Shown in pieces: positions 33,980-43,069 of a stretch of DNA of 64,000 bases. The translations under genes were made by a program, and so were the position numbers. The notes beneath the pieces were generated by a model. That model did no database searches. It saw only the letters and a program-made list of their open reading frames with translations, and had not been told where the DNA came from. The DNA lies in the NCBI RefSeq assembly GCF_017876655.1, contig NZ_JAGIOK010000001.1, positions 992,001 through 1,056,000 on the forward strand, written 5' to 3'. Within the stretch, counting starts at the first letter, position 1. The number at the start of each line of letters is the position of its first letter. This stretch comes from Microbacterium imperiale (GTDB lineage: Bacteria; Actinomycetota; Actinomycetes; Actinomycetales; Microbacteriaceae).

Positions 33980-33989
33980 GAAGGTCTCC
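33977..33989 (-). promoter_or_regulatory. ribosome binding site and TTG start of terC
   Basis: Minus strand GGAGACC, then TTC and TTG. The SD motif is flanked 5' by CCCCTTG (33989-33995), which is perfectly complementary to CAAGGGG at the 5' edge of the riboswitch aptamer (34100-34106). Confidence 0.65.
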
Positions 33990-34011
33990 AAGGGGTCGAC
34001 GGAAGCGAACG

Positions 34012-34110
34012 GCCAGGTCTCCTTCATCCCCGCAGGGACCGGCGTCCCGGAACTCAACGTCGGGTTCGTAATGACGAGATCGCCGCAGGCGGAAGTACTC
34101 CCCTTGCTTC
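34012..34110 (-). promoter_or_regulatory. yybP-ykoY (Mn2+-sensing) riboswitch
   Basis: On the minus strand the leader reads CAAGGGGAGTACTTCC at its 5' edge, a central CTCGTCATTACGA, and GGTCCCTGCGGGGATG leading to AAGGAGACCT at the 3' edge. These are the conserved GGGGAGUA, CGUCA and GAGACC elements of the yybP-ykoY aptamer, and terC is a classic member of its regulon. A TAAGAT -10 box lies just upstream (34116-34121). Confidence 0.88.
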
Positions 34111-34245
34111 GCGGTATCTTACGGGATTTCGACGGCCCCTCGGCGCGCCCGTTGCGGACGGCACGCGGTAGCGTCACAAGGTTGGGTCCGCGCGGATCGC
34201 GTAACACTCCCGCGAGGGCTCTCGACGAGCGGGAGAATGTTCGTC

Positions 34246-35448
34246 ATGGACTGGCAGACCTCCGAAGACACGGTGCCGAGTGCGCCGATCACGGAGGCCG
34301 ACGCGCGGCTCCTGCGGGCCCGGCCGCCCGCGACCGGCGCGTGGCGTGACGGCGATCCCGTCGGACACCGACACTTCGCGACGTTCGGCGCCCTGCCCAC
34401 CGAGAGCGGGCGCGACCTGCCGGCGTTCCGCCTCGCCTACGAGACCTGGGGCGAGCTCTCCCCCGCCCGCGACAACGCGATCCTCGTGCTCCATGCCCTC
34501 ACCGGCGACAGCCACGTGCGCGGCGACGCCGGCCCGGGGCACGCGACGGCGGGCTGGTGGGACGACATCGTCGGGCCCGGGGCGCCCATCGACACCGACC
34601 GCTGGTTCGTCGTCGCCCCGAACATGCTCGGGGGATGCCAGGGGTCGACCGGGCCGTCATCCATCGCCGCGGACGGCTCGGAATGGGGTCGACGCTTCCC
34701 CCACCTGACCATTCGCGACCAGGTGTCCGCGCAAGCGCAGCTCGCCGATGCGCTCGGGATCGACGTCTGGGCGGCCGTCGTCGGCGGATCGATGGGCGGC
34801 ATGCATGCCCTGGAATGGGGCGTGACGCTGCCCGACCGGCTCGAACGTCTCGCCGTCCTGGCGGCGCCGCCCGTCAACACCGCGGATCAGATCGCCCTCA
34901 ACTCGGTGCAGATCGAAGCGATCCGGATGGATCCCCGCTTCCAGGACGGGAACTACTACGACGCCGGCGACGGCGACGGGCCGCACCGCGGGCTCGCGCT
35001 CGCGCGTCGCATGGCGCTGCTGAACTACCGCAGCCCGACCGAGCTCAACCTGCGCTTCCAGCGCACCTGGCAGTCGGGCAAGAGCCCCATCGGCCACGGC
35101 GGCCGCTTCGCCGTCGAGAGCTACCTCGACTTCCACGGCAACAAGTTCACGAGACGCTTCGACGCCAACAGCTACATCACACTCGTCGAGGCGATGAACT
35201 CCCACGACGTCGGTCGCGACCGCGGCGGGGTCGAGGATGCGCTCGGCCGCGTGACCGCGCGCACGCTCGTGCTCGGCATCGACTCCGACCGCCTGTTCCC
35301 CGTCGAGGGGCAGCACCGCATCGCCCGCGGCATCCGGTCGACCATCGATGAGGAGGCCGTCGTGATCTCGAGCGATTTCGGGCACGACGCCTTCCTCATC
35401 GAGACCGCGGTCGTCGGCGCGCACCTGCGCCGACTGCTCTCCTCCTGA
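34246..35448 (+). CDS. metX: homoserine O-acetyltransferase
   Basis: The 400-residue alpha/beta-hydrolase-fold acyltransferase has the LPAFRLAYETWGEL start, LTGDSHV, GCQGSTGPSS, the nucleophile elbow GGSMGGMHALEW and the catalytic Asp/His in SDRLFPVEGQ and FGHDAFLIE. It acetylates homoserine with acetyl-CoA for methionine synthesis and feeds MetY. GGGAG lies 10 bases before the ATG at 34246. The ATG three codons upstream sits too close to this site. Confidence 0.93.
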   Translation: MDWQTSEDTVPSAPITEADARLLRARPPATGAWRDGDPVGHRHFATFGALPTESGRDLPAFRLAYETWGELSPARDNAILVLHALTGDSHVRGDAGPGHATAGWWDDIVGPGAPIDTDRWFVVAPNMLGGCQGSTGPSSIAADGSEWGRRFPHLTIRDQVSAQAQLADALGIDVWAAVVGGSMGGMHALEWGVTLPDRLERLAVLAAPPVNTADQIALNSVQIEAIRMDPRFQDGNYYDAGDGDGPHRGLALARRMALLNYRSPTELNLRFQRTWQSGKSPIGHGGRFAVESYLDFHGNKFTRRFDANSYITLVEAMNSHDVGRDRGGVEDALGRVTARTLVLGIDSDRLFPVEGQHRIARGIRSTIDEEAVVISSDFGHDAFLIETAVVGAHLRRLLSS

Positions 35449-35451
35449 CGG

Positions 35452-36687
35452 TCAGCGCGGCAACGCGACCGCCGCACCGCGGCGACCTGTCCGCGCCTCG
35501 ACGGAGAAGCTCACGAGCGTGATGGCCAGACCAGCGAGCGCCAGGACCACCCCCACCCACACCGGCGCGACGAAACCGAGGCCGGCCGCGATCACGGCAC
35601 CGCCGAGCGCAGCGCCCATCGCGTTGCCCATGTTCAGCGCCGAGTGGTTGAGCGCCGCCGCGATCGACTGGTTGTCGCCGGCGACATCCATCAGACGGGT
35701 CTGGATGGTGGGGCTCAGTGCCGCCGAGAAGAAGCCCACGAGGAAGACGAAGAATCCGACGGCGACGATCCACCCGGCGGTGAGCGCCAGCAGCGCCTGC
35801 ACGAGCGCGAGCGCGATGAGCCCGCCCACCAGGCTGCGGCGCAGATCACGGTCGGCCAGCCGACCGCCCACGAGGTTGCCGGTCGTCATCCCGAGCCCGG
35901 CGATGACGAGCACGATGGGCACGACCCACTGCGGCGAGCCCGCGGCCTCGGTGACGAGGGTCGCGATGTAGCTGTAGACGGCGAAGAACCCGCCGAACCC
36001 GATGGCGCCGATCCCGAGCGCGAACCAGACCTGGCCGATGCGGAAGACGCGCAACTCGGCGCGGAGGGTGCGCGACGGCTCCCCGGCGTGGTGCGGCACC
36101 GTCACCGCGATCGCGATCGTCGCGGCGGCGAAGATGACGGCGACGACGAGGAAGGCGGCTCGCCAGCCGAACTGCTGGCCGAGGAACGTCCCCAGCGGCA
36201 CGCCGACCACGTTCGCGATCGTCAGGCCCGTCAGCACGAACGCGACACCCTGCGCGCGCTTGCCCGGCCCGAGCACGTCTGCCGCCACGAGCGCGCCGAT
36301 GCCGAAGTACGCCCCGTGCGGAAGGCCGGCGAGAAAGCGCGATGCGGCCACGAGCTCGAAGGTGGGCAGCACGAGCGTGAGGGCGGTGAACACCGTCAGG
36401 GCGAGGGCCAGGAACACCATCACGCGGTGCCGCGGGTACTTCGCGACGGTTCCCGCGATCGTCGGCGCTCCGACGACGACCCCCGCCGCGTAGAGGGTGA
36501 TGAGCCATCCGGCCTGTGCGATGGCGGCCTCGGGGTCGTCCGCGTAGACGCCCGGGCTGAGCTCGCGCGCGATGTCGGGGAGCAGACCCATGACGACGAA
36601 CTCGGTCATCCCGATGCCGAAGCTGCCGATGGCGAGAGCGAACAGAGCCCAACGGGCGGCGGATCGGGGCAGGTCGGGGGTCGTCAC
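35452..36687 (-). CDS. MFS transporter, DHA1 (AraJ/Cmx-like) drug/sugar efflux type
   Basis: The 411-residue protein has 12 transmembrane segments and the opening FALAIGSFGIGMTEFVVMGLLPDIA typical of the AraJ/YdhP/Cmx cluster. The loop 2-3 region GAPTIAGTVAKYPRHRVM is motif A-like. SRFLAGLPHGAYFGIGALVAAD is motif B/C. A proton-driven exporter of unknown substrate. Confidence 0.88.
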   Translation of the reverse strand: MTTPDLPRSAARWALFALAIGSFGIGMTEFVVMGLLPDIARELSPGVYADDPEAAIAQAGWLITLYAAGVVVGAPTIAGTVAKYPRHRVMVFLALALTVFTALTLVLPTFELVAASRFLAGLPHGAYFGIGALVAADVLGPGKRAQGVAFVLTGLTIANVVGVPLGTFLGQQFGWRAAFLVVAVIFAAATIAIAVTVPHHAGEPSRTLRAELRVFRIGQVWFALGIGAIGFGGFFAVYSYIATLVTEAAGSPQWVVPIVLVIAGLGMTTGNLVGGRLADRDLRRSLVGGLIALALVQALLALTAGWIVAVGFFVFLVGFFSAALSPTIQTRLMDVAGDNQSIAAALNHSALNMGNAMGAALGGAVIAAGLGFVAPVWVGVVLALAGLAITLVSFSVEARTGRRGAAVALPR

Positions 36688-36751
36688 CGGGCGAGCCTAA
36701 CGCGCCCGCCCGCGCCGGTCGAATCGATTCGAGCGGCGGACGTCCCTGCCG

Positions 36752-37063
36752 TCAGAGCCCGTCGTCGTCGATGGCCCGCTCGAGCCGATCAATCTTCGCG
36801 TCGAGCTCGCCGGTGTAGCCGGGACGGATGTCCGCCTTCAGCACGAGAGAGACGCGCGACCCGAACGGCAGCACCGCCTCGGTCGCTCGCTTGACGACAT
36901 CCATCACCTCGTCCCACTCCCCCTCGATCTCGGTGAACATCGACGTCGTTCGGTTCGGCAGGCCGGAGGCTCGCACGACGGCGACGGCGGCGGCGACCGC
37001 GTCGTGGACCGAGCCATCGGCGCGGCCGGTGCCGCTGGGGGCGACGGAGAAAGCGACGAGCAT
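36752..37063 (-). CDS. thiamine-binding/MTH1187-YkoF family protein (DUF77)
   Basis: The 103-residue ferredoxin-fold protein has LVAFSVAPSGTG, VVRASGLPNRTTSMFTEIEGEWDEV and RVSLVLKADIRPGYTGEL. The family includes the thiamine/HMP-binding YkoF-like and MTH1187 proteins. It lies 13 bases before the GT87 gene in the same direction. Ligand uncertain. Confidence 0.8.
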   Translation of the reverse strand: MLVAFSVAPSGTGRADGSVHDAVAAAVAVVRASGLPNRTTSMFTEIEGEWDEVMDVVKRATEAVLPFGSRVSLVLKADIRPGYTGELDAKIDRLERAIDDDGL

Positions 37064-37076
37064 GTGAGACTCCGAT

Positions 37077-38288
37077 TCAGGCGGGAACGGATGCCGGCTG
37101 ACGCAGGGGCACGCGCGCGAGGCGCACGACCATCCACACCCCCAGCGCGACGAGCAGAACGTTGCGGATCGTCAGCACCGCGACGCCGACCGGCTGGGCG
37201 GTCAGGACGTCGTTATACAGCACGGGGTAGATGAGCTGGGTCAGCGCGCTGAGCACGAGGACGGCGACGGCCGGACGAGCCCAGGCCCGGCGGTCGAGCA
37301 GCAGGCCGAGCACCACCGGCGGCACCAGCCAGCAGAGGTATTGCGGCGACCCGACCTTGTTCAGGGCGACGAACGTCACGACGAGCGCCATCGCCGCCGT
37401 CGGCAGCACGTGCCGCACCGCAGCGCCGCGCCACGTCTGCACGGCGGCGAGCGCGGCGACGCCGGCGACGCCCGCGATGAGCACGGGCGTCATGACCGCG
37501 ATGACCGGGTCGATGTCGGTGCCCGTGACCTGGAAGGTCAGGATGTCGCTGGCGTAGTAGACGGAAAAGCCGGGGACACCGAGCATCGTGCCCCACACGT
37601 AGAACGTGCTCACCGGCGCCTCGACCTGAAGGCCGCGCGAGGTCTGATCGCCGACGAAGCCGAGGGCGTGGGCGGCACCGCCGGCCGCGACGACGACCGC
37701 GACGGTCACCGCCGAGACGACGAGCCCCGACACGATGAGGGCGCCCCGGCGACGCAGCACGATGACGGCGGCACCGATGAGCGCGGCAGGCCAGACCTTG
37801 ATCCACGTCGCGACGGCGAGCACGATGCCGGCGAGCCCGGGCCGGCCGCGCAGCCACACGCAGCCCAGCACGGCGAGCGCGACGGTGATCGCGTCGAGGC
37901 GGTACAGCCCGACCGGGCCGAGCAGGAGGATGGCGGCGAGCCAGAACCATGCCGCAGTGACCCGCCCGCGCGAGCGGGCATCACCGATGAGCACGGCGAA
38001 GGCGACGGCGTCCACGACAGCAACGAGCACCGCCCATCCGACGATGTATCCCGCGATCCAGGCGAAGCCGTGAGCGAGCACCATCGGCACGAGGGCCAGC
38101 TGCGGATACACCCAGTCCTGGTCGATGCCGACGATGTCACCGCCCGTCAGCGCGGCCCGCGACCACGGTTCGTAGACGAGGTAGACGTCGCCCATCGGCT
38201 GATTCGGCAGGACGAACCCGAGCACCGACACGAGCAGATGCACGAGCGCGAACGCGATCCACAGCGTTCCCCGTCTCGACACCGTCAC
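37077..38288 (-). CDS. GT87-family membrane glycosyltransferase (DUF2029), mannosyltransferase-like
   Basis: The 403-residue polytopic membrane protein has an early acidic loop GDVYLVYEPWSRAAL after the first TM, the place of the catalytic Asp in GT-C enzymes. About ten TMs and a WIKVWPAAL motif are typical of DUF2029/PimE-like polyprenol-phosphate-mannose transferases of actinobacteria. It likely modifies a lipoglycan or protein on the outer face. It is upstream of and codirectional with the small thiamine-binding-like gene. Confidence 0.75.
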   Translation of the reverse strand: MTVSRRGTLWIAFALVHLLVSVLGFVLPNQPMGDVYLVYEPWSRAALTGGDIVGIDQDWVYPQLALVPMVLAHGFAWIAGYIVGWAVLVAVVDAVAFAVLIGDARSRGRVTAAWFWLAAILLLGPVGLYRLDAITVALAVLGCVWLRGRPGLAGIVLAVATWIKVWPAALIGAAVIVLRRRGALIVSGLVVSAVTVAVVVAAGGAAHALGFVGDQTSRGLQVEAPVSTFYVWGTMLGVPGFSVYYASDILTFQVTGTDIDPVIAVMTPVLIAGVAGVAALAAVQTWRGAAVRHVLPTAAMALVVTFVALNKVGSPQYLCWLVPPVVLGLLLDRRAWARPAVAVLVLSALTQLIYPVLYNDVLTAQPVGVAVLTIRNVLLVALGVWMVVRLARVPLRQPASVPA

Positions 38289-38313
38289 ATCCTACGACCG
38301 GGCCTGCGCGGAC

Positions 38314-39162
38314 TCAGAGTGCGGGAGCATCTCCGGTCAGCAGCGCCGCGACGACACCCGGTACGGCGTCGGCCACATCGAGCGCCGTGCGGGGGCCGGT
38401 GCCCGCGGCGCGGCCGGCGTGGCCGTGGACGAAGGCGGCGGCCGCGGCGAGCGGCGCGAGCGCGGCGGCATCCACGTCGTGGTCGGCTGCGCGCGCAGCG
38501 ACGATCGCACCGAGGATGCCGCCGAGCACATCCCCCGTACCCGCCGTGGCCAGCCATCCGGTGCCGGCCCGCACCACCGTGGTCCAGCCGTCCGGCGCGG
38601 CCACGATCGTCTCGGCACCTTTGAGCAGCACGGCGGCCCCGCTCGAGCGTGCCGTGTCGCGCGCGGCATCCGCCCGCTCGTCGAGGGTCGTCGCGGCGCG
38701 CTCGGGCAGCCCCAGCAGTTCGCGCAGCCGGGCGTGCTCGCTCTGGTGCGGGGTCACGACGATCGGGGCCGTCGCGTGCGCGACGAGGTCGAGCGCGCCG
38801 GCGTCGACGACGACGGGGATGTCGCCGCGCATCAGCTCCTGCAGGCGCGCCGTCTCGGCGGGCGGCCGGGTGGCGGCATCCGTCCCGGATCCGATCAGCC
38901 AGGCCTGCACGCGGCCCGGCATCGTCACCGTCTCGGGCCGCCGTTGCAGCACGAGGTCGGCCGCGCGGTCGGGGCCGAGGTAGCGCACCATGCCGATTCC
39001 GGTGCGCCACGCCGCCTCGACGCCGAGGACGGCGGCTCCGGGATATTCCTGCGAGCCGGTGCGCACACCGAGCACTCCCCGGGAATACTTGTGGTCCTCG
39101 GCAGTTGGCTCCCGCAGGAGCGCGGCCGTGTCGCCCGCATCCCACTCGTGGATCTCGACCAT
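38314..39162 (-). CDS. nnrD: ADP-dependent NAD(P)H-hydrate dehydratase
   Basis: The 282-residue ribokinase-like carbohydrate-kinase fold has KYSRGVLGVRTGSQEYPGAAVL, VVDAGALDL, VVTPHQSEHARL, VLLKGAETIVAAPDG and GTGDVLGGILGAI, the NnrD/CARKD signature. It repairs damaged NAD(P)H hydrates using ADP. The epimerase NnrE that is often fused to it is not present in the window. Confidence 0.92.
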   Translation of the reverse strand: MVEIHEWDAGDTAALLREPTAEDHKYSRGVLGVRTGSQEYPGAAVLGVEAAWRTGIGMVRYLGPDRAADLVLQRRPETVTMPGRVQAWLIGSGTDAATRPPAETARLQELMRGDIPVVVDAGALDLVAHATAPIVVTPHQSEHARLRELLGLPERAATTLDERADAARDTARSSGAAVLLKGAETIVAAPDGWTTVVRAGTGWLATAGTGDVLGGILGAIVAARAADHDVDAAALAPLAAAAAFVHGHAGRAAGTGPRTALDVADAVPGVVAALLTGDAPAL

Positions 39163-39197
39163 GGCGCCACCCTATCGGCGCCGATAAGGAGCCCGGC

Positions 39198-40265
39198 GTG
39201 AGCCAGCTGTTCAGCCCCCTGACCATCCGCGCCGTCGAGGTGCCCAACCGCCTGTGGGTCGCCCCCATGTGCCAGTACTCGGCGGTGGACGGCATGCCCA
39301 ACGACTGGCACCACGTGCACCTCGCCCAGTTCGCCTCCGGAGGCGCCGGTCTCGTCATGGCCGAGGCCACCGCGGTCGTGCCCGAGGGGCGGATCACCCC
39401 CGACGACACCGGCATCTGGAACGACGAGCAGCGCGACGCCTGGAAGCCGATCGTCGCCTCGATCCGCAACCGCGGCGCGGTGCCGGCGATCCAGCTGGCG
39501 CACGCGGGACGCAAGGCCTCGACCTGGTCGCCGTTGGCGCCCGAAAGCGGCACCGTTCCCGCCAGCGACGGCGGCTGGCAGGCCCTCGCCCCCTCCGCCG
39601 AGGCCTACGACGGGTACGCGCGCCCCGCGGCGCTCGACCTCGCCCAGATCGACGAGCTCGTGGCGGCCTTCGCCGCAGCGGCCGAGCGGTCGCTCGACGC
39701 GGGCTTCGAGGTGCTCGAGATCCACGCCGCGCATGGCTACCTGCTGCACGAGTTCCTCTCGCCGCTGTCGAACCTTCGCACCGACGAGTACGGTGGATCG
39801 CTCGAGAACCGTGCGCGCGTGCTGCTGCGCATCGTCGACGCGGTTCGCGCCGTCGCCCCCGAGGCGCCTCTGTTCGTGCGCTTCTCGGCCACCGACTGGG
39901 CCGAGGGCGGATGGGATGTCGCCGACACCGCGACCGTCACGGCGTGGGTCGCCGAGCGCGGCGTCGACCTCGTCGACATCTCCAGCGGCGGCAACGTCGC
40001 GCACCAGAGCATCACGACCGGTCCGGGCTACCAGGTGCCGTTCGCCCGAGAGGTGCGCGACACCACGGGCGTCCCCGTCAGCGCCGTAGGCGAGATCACG
40101 ACCGGCACGCAGGCCGAGGAGATCCTCGCCGCCGCGCACGCCGACGCGATCATGGCCGGCCGGGAATGGCTGCGCGATCCGCACTTCGGACTCCGCGCCG
40201 CCGTCGAGCTCGGCGAGGACGCGTCGATCTGGCCGCCGCAGTACGTGCGCGCACGCCGACGCTGA
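39198..40265 (+). CDS. old yellow enzyme (YqjM-type NADPH:flavin ene-reductase)
   Basis: The protein has 355 residues from a GTG with AAGGAG upstream. It has LFSPLTIRAVEVPNRLWVAPMCQYSA (the active-site Cys of the YqjM class is in this MCQYSA), IQLAHAGRKAS, EIHAAHGYLLHEFLSPLSN and DEYGGSLENRAR. The FMN-dependent enzyme reduces activated C=C bonds and may help detoxify electrophiles. Confidence 0.93.
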   Translation: MSQLFSPLTIRAVEVPNRLWVAPMCQYSAVDGMPNDWHHVHLAQFASGGAGLVMAEATAVVPEGRITPDDTGIWNDEQRDAWKPIVASIRNRGAVPAIQLAHAGRKASTWSPLAPESGTVPASDGGWQALAPSAEAYDGYARPAALDLAQIDELVAAFAAAAERSLDAGFEVLEIHAAHGYLLHEFLSPLSNLRTDEYGGSLENRARVLLRIVDAVRAVAPEAPLFVRFSATDWAEGGWDVADTATVTAWVAERGVDLVDISSGGNVAHQSITTGPGYQVPFAREVRDTTGVPVSAVGEITTGTQAEEILAAAHADAIMAGREWLRDPHFGLRAAVELGEDASIWPPQYVRARRR

Positions 40266-40275
40266 TCCCATCGCG

Positions 40276-40319
40276 AATGCCGGACGCCCTGTCCCCTCGG
40301 GGGCGGGGCGTCCGGCATT
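40276..40319. terminator. bidirectional terminator
   Basis: AATGCCGGACGCCC pairs perfectly with its complement over 14 bp around a 16-base GC loop, between the convergent ene-reductase and CNNM genes. Confidence 0.85.
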
Positions 40320-40326
40320 GCGGGTC

Positions 40327-41394
40327 TCAGCGCCCGGGGCGACCGTGCGGTCCGCGGCGCGTCGCGTCGTGCACCTCGCCGATGAGTTCCTCGATGATGT
40401 CCTCGAGGAACAGCACCGCCGTCGTGCGCCCCTCGGCGTCGCGCACCTGCGCGAGGTGGCGGCTCGAGCGGCGCATCAACGCGAGCGCGTCCTCGAGATC
40501 GGTCGTCTCGGCGACGGGGACCATGAGGTGGATGCGCTTGGCCTTGATCGGACGCGACGCCGCGTCGTCGTCACCCTCGGCTTCGCGCAGCACGTCCTTC
40601 AGGTGCACGTAGCCGACGGGCTGCTCGGTGTCGTCGACGATGACGTAGCGCGAGAACCCGTGGCGGGCCACGGCACGCTCGACATCCTCGGGGGTCGCCG
40701 TCTCGGGCAGCGTGACGAGGTCGCCCAGCGGCACCGCCACGTCCTTCGCCTTCTTGTCGGTGAACTCCACCACCGCCGCCACCGTGCCCGACGCGTCGTC
40801 GAGCACGCCTTCGATGCGCGAGGTCGCGACGATCGTGGCGACCTCGTCGAGCGTGTAGGTCGAGGTGGCCTCATCCTTCGGCTCGACGCGGAACAGCCGC
40901 ACGACGTGATTGGCGATCCAGTTGAGCACGACGATCACGGGGTAGAACAGCCGAGACACCCACCTCAGCGGGGTCGCCAGCAGCAGCACGGCGCGATCGG
41001 GCAGCGAGAAGGCGAGGTTCTTCGGCACCATCTCGCCGAAGACCACGTGCAGGTACGACACGATCACGAGCGCGACGACGAAGGCGACGATGTCCACGAC
41101 CGCCTCGCCCCAGCCCGTCAGCCCCAGCGGCACGGCGAGCAGGTGGTGGATCGCAGGCTCGGAGACGTTGAGGATGACCAGCGAGCAGATCGTGATGCCG
41201 AGCTGACACGTGGCGAGCATGAGCGTCGCGTGCTCCATGGCCCACAGCGCCGTCTTGGCTGGGCGCGAGCCCTTCTCGGCCAGGGGCTCGATCTGCGAGC
41301 GGCGCGCTGAGATCACCGCGAACTCGCTGCCGACGAAGAAGGCGTTGAACGCCAGCAGCACGACCAGCCACGCCAGTCCGGCCCAATCGTTCAT
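40327..41394 (-). CDS. CNNM/CBS-domain transporter-like protein (hemolysin-C family)
   Basis: The 355-residue protein has a DUF21 (CNNM) membrane domain of about four TMs (FVGSEFAVISARRSQIE ... VFGEMVPKNLAF), then two CBS domains (residues ~200-345). It lacks the C-terminal CorC_HlyC domain. Such proteins relate to Mg2+/Co2+ efflux. The ATG overlaps the stop of the longer paralogue (41391-41394), so the pair is cotranscribed and may form a heteromer. Confidence 0.88.
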   Translation of the reverse strand: MNDWAGLAWLVVLLAFNAFFVGSEFAVISARRSQIEPLAEKGSRPAKTALWAMEHATLMLATCQLGITICSLVILNVSEPAIHHLLAVPLGLTGWGEAVVDIVAFVVALVIVSYLHVVFGEMVPKNLAFSLPDRAVLLLATPLRWVSRLFYPVIVVLNWIANHVVRLFRVEPKDEATSTYTLDEVATIVATSRIEGVLDDASGTVAAVVEFTDKKAKDVAVPLGDLVTLPETATPEDVERAVARHGFSRYVIVDDTEQPVGYVHLKDVLREAEGDDDAASRPIKAKRIHLMVPVAETTDLEDALALMRRSSRHLAQVRDAEGRTTAVLFLEDIIEELIGEVHDATRRGPHGRPGR

Positions 41395-42758
41395 CGACGC
41401 TCACCTCCGTCGCGACGGTCCGTCCCCGAAGAGACGCCCGCGTCCGCATCGGCCTCGGCGGACTCGGGCAGGGGCGTGGGCTCGAAGCGGACGCGGTCGA
41501 CGCGACGCCCGTCCATGCGCTGCACCGTCAGCGTGCCGTCCTCGACCTCGACCGTGTCGCCGACGACCGGGATGCGTTCGAGGACGCTCATCATGAACCC
41601 TCCGACCGTGTCGTAGACGTCGCCCTCGGGAACCCGGATGCCGGTTCGGTCGAGCACTTCGTCGGGACGCAGCTCGGCCGGGAAGACGATGTCGCCGGCG
41701 ACGCGCAGCACGCCCGCGCGACTGCGGTCGTGCTCGTCGAGCACTTCGCCGACGATCTCCTCGACCAGGTCCTCGAGCGTGACGACGCCGGCGGTGCCGC
41801 CGTACTCGTCGACGACGATCGCCATCTGGTAGCCGCGGGCCCGCAGCTCTCCGAGGACGGCGTCGAGGTGCACGGCCTCGGGCACGCGCAGCGGCTCTTC
41901 GGCGATGGCGGCGGCCGGCACGTCGGCGCGGCGTTCGCGCGGCACGCTCACGGCCTGCTTGACGTGCACGATGCCGGTGATGTCGTCCATCGACTCGTCG
42001 TAGACCGGGAACCGGCTGTGGCCCGTGCGACGGGCGAGCTGGACGACGTCCTCGACGCTGTCACCGGCCGCGACCGCGTGCAGGCTCGGACGCGGGGTCA
42101 TCACGTCGGCGGTGGTCAGGCGCGCGAAGGTCAGCGACCGGTCGAGCAGCGACGCCGTGTCCTTCTCGAGCACGCCCGCGCTGGCCGAGCGACGCACGAG
42201 GCTCGACAGCTCCTCCGCCGATCGCGCACCCGACAGCTCCTCCTTGGGCTCGACGCCCATCGCCCGCAGCACGCCGTTGGCACTGCCGTTGAGGACGGTG
42301 ACCGCCGGCCGGAACACCGCGGTGAAGAGTGCCTGGAAGGGGATGACGAGCTTCGCGGTCTGACGCGGAATCGCGAGGGCGAAGTTCTTCGGCACGAGCT
42401 CGCCGAGGATCATCGAGAACACTGTCGCGATCGAGACGCCGACGACGGCGGCGACGGGGCGCGACACCGTCTCGGCCCAGCCCCACCCGTCGAAGACGGG
42501 CGCCAGCAGGTTCGAGATCGCCGGCTCCATCGTGTAACCGGTCAGAAGTGTCGTGAGCGTGATGCCCAGCTGCGCGCTCGAGAGGTGGGTCGAGGTGATG
42601 CGCAGCGCGGCGATCGTCATCGACAGCCGTGATTCGCCCGCGGCCTGACGGGCCTCGAGGTCGGCGCGGTCGAGATTGACGAGCGCGAACTCGCTCGCGA
42701 CGAACAGACCGGTGCCGACGGTCAGCAGGAGCCCCACGCCCAGCATGACGTAATCCAT
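41391..42758 (-). CDS. CNNM/CorC-type transporter with CBS and CorC_HlyC domains
   Basis: The 455-residue protein has a DUF21 membrane domain ([18 protein letters not shown] ... [20 protein letters not shown]), two CBS repeats (about residues 220-340, with [22 protein letters not shown]) and a C-terminal CorC_HlyC domain ([27 protein letters not shown]). Related proteins are implicated in Mg2+ efflux and homeostasis. It is the first gene of the pair. Confidence 0.9.
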   Translation of the reverse strand: MDYVMLGVGLLLTVGTGLFVASEFALVNLDRADLEARQAAGESRLSMTIAALRITSTHLSSAQLGITLTTLLTGYTMEPAISNLLAPVFDGWGWAETVSRPVAAVVGVSIATVFSMILGELVPKNFALAIPRQTAKLVIPFQALFTAVFRPAVTVLNGSANGVLRAMGVEPKEELSGARSAEELSSLVRRSASAGVLEKDTASLLDRSLTFARLTTADVMTPRPSLHAVAAGDSVEDVVQLARRTGHSRFPVYDESMDDITGIVHVKQAVSVPRERRADVPAAAIAEEPLRVPEAVHLDAVLGELRARGYQMAIVVDEYGGTAGVVTLEDLVEEIVGEVLDEHDRSRAGVLRVAGDIVFPAELRPDEVLDRTGIRVPEGDVYDTVGGFMMSVLERIPVVGDTVEVEDGTLTVQRMDGRRVDRVRFEPTPLPESAEADADAGVSSGTDRRDGGERR

Positions 42759-43069
42759 CAGGCGTCACCCCCGTTTCCACGGGGTCGGCGGGGCGAGGGT
42801 CGGCAACTGGGAGGGTCGTCCATCGTGCGGTCGATCTTACGCCCTCTCCACCGCTCCCCCGCGGGCCGACCGGCGCCGGTTCGCGCGCACTTCGGCGCAT
42901 CGCGCGCAGTTCATACCGCGCGCAACGTCGAGAACTGCGCCCCGTGCGCGCCGGTTCGCGGAACGGGCGAGGGGTGCGACGGCTCCTCCCCCGAGGGCCA
43001 CGGGATGCGGAAGTCCACGGAGACGGATGCCGGGGCCGGTGGCCCTCGAATCGCGGCCAGGCTGCCCGT
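42759..43069. other. 311-base intergenic region upstream of the AbiEi-like gene
   Basis: There is no credible gene here. It carries the first of two matching ~64-bp repeat elements and GC-rich sequence, and it probably includes both divergent promoters. No clear -10/-35 pair could be fixed by eye. Confidence 0.6.
42880..42943. repeat. flanking repeat element, copy 1
   Basis: TTCGCGCGCACTTC (42880) and ATCGCGCGCAGTTC (42899) are spaced by 19 bases. An inverted GAACTGCGC follows 33 bases after the second. The same three-part layout with identical spacings recurs at 44037-44100, on the other side of the AbiEi-like gene. GCGCAGTTC/GAACTGCGC can form a 9-bp hairpin stem. Confidence 0.8.

Noticed and set aside
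33980..34207. Longer TerC reading frame starting at 34027 or 34207
   Set aside because: Both starts fall in or before the yybP-ykoY aptamer, have no ribosome site, and add a low-complexity extension not expected of the family.
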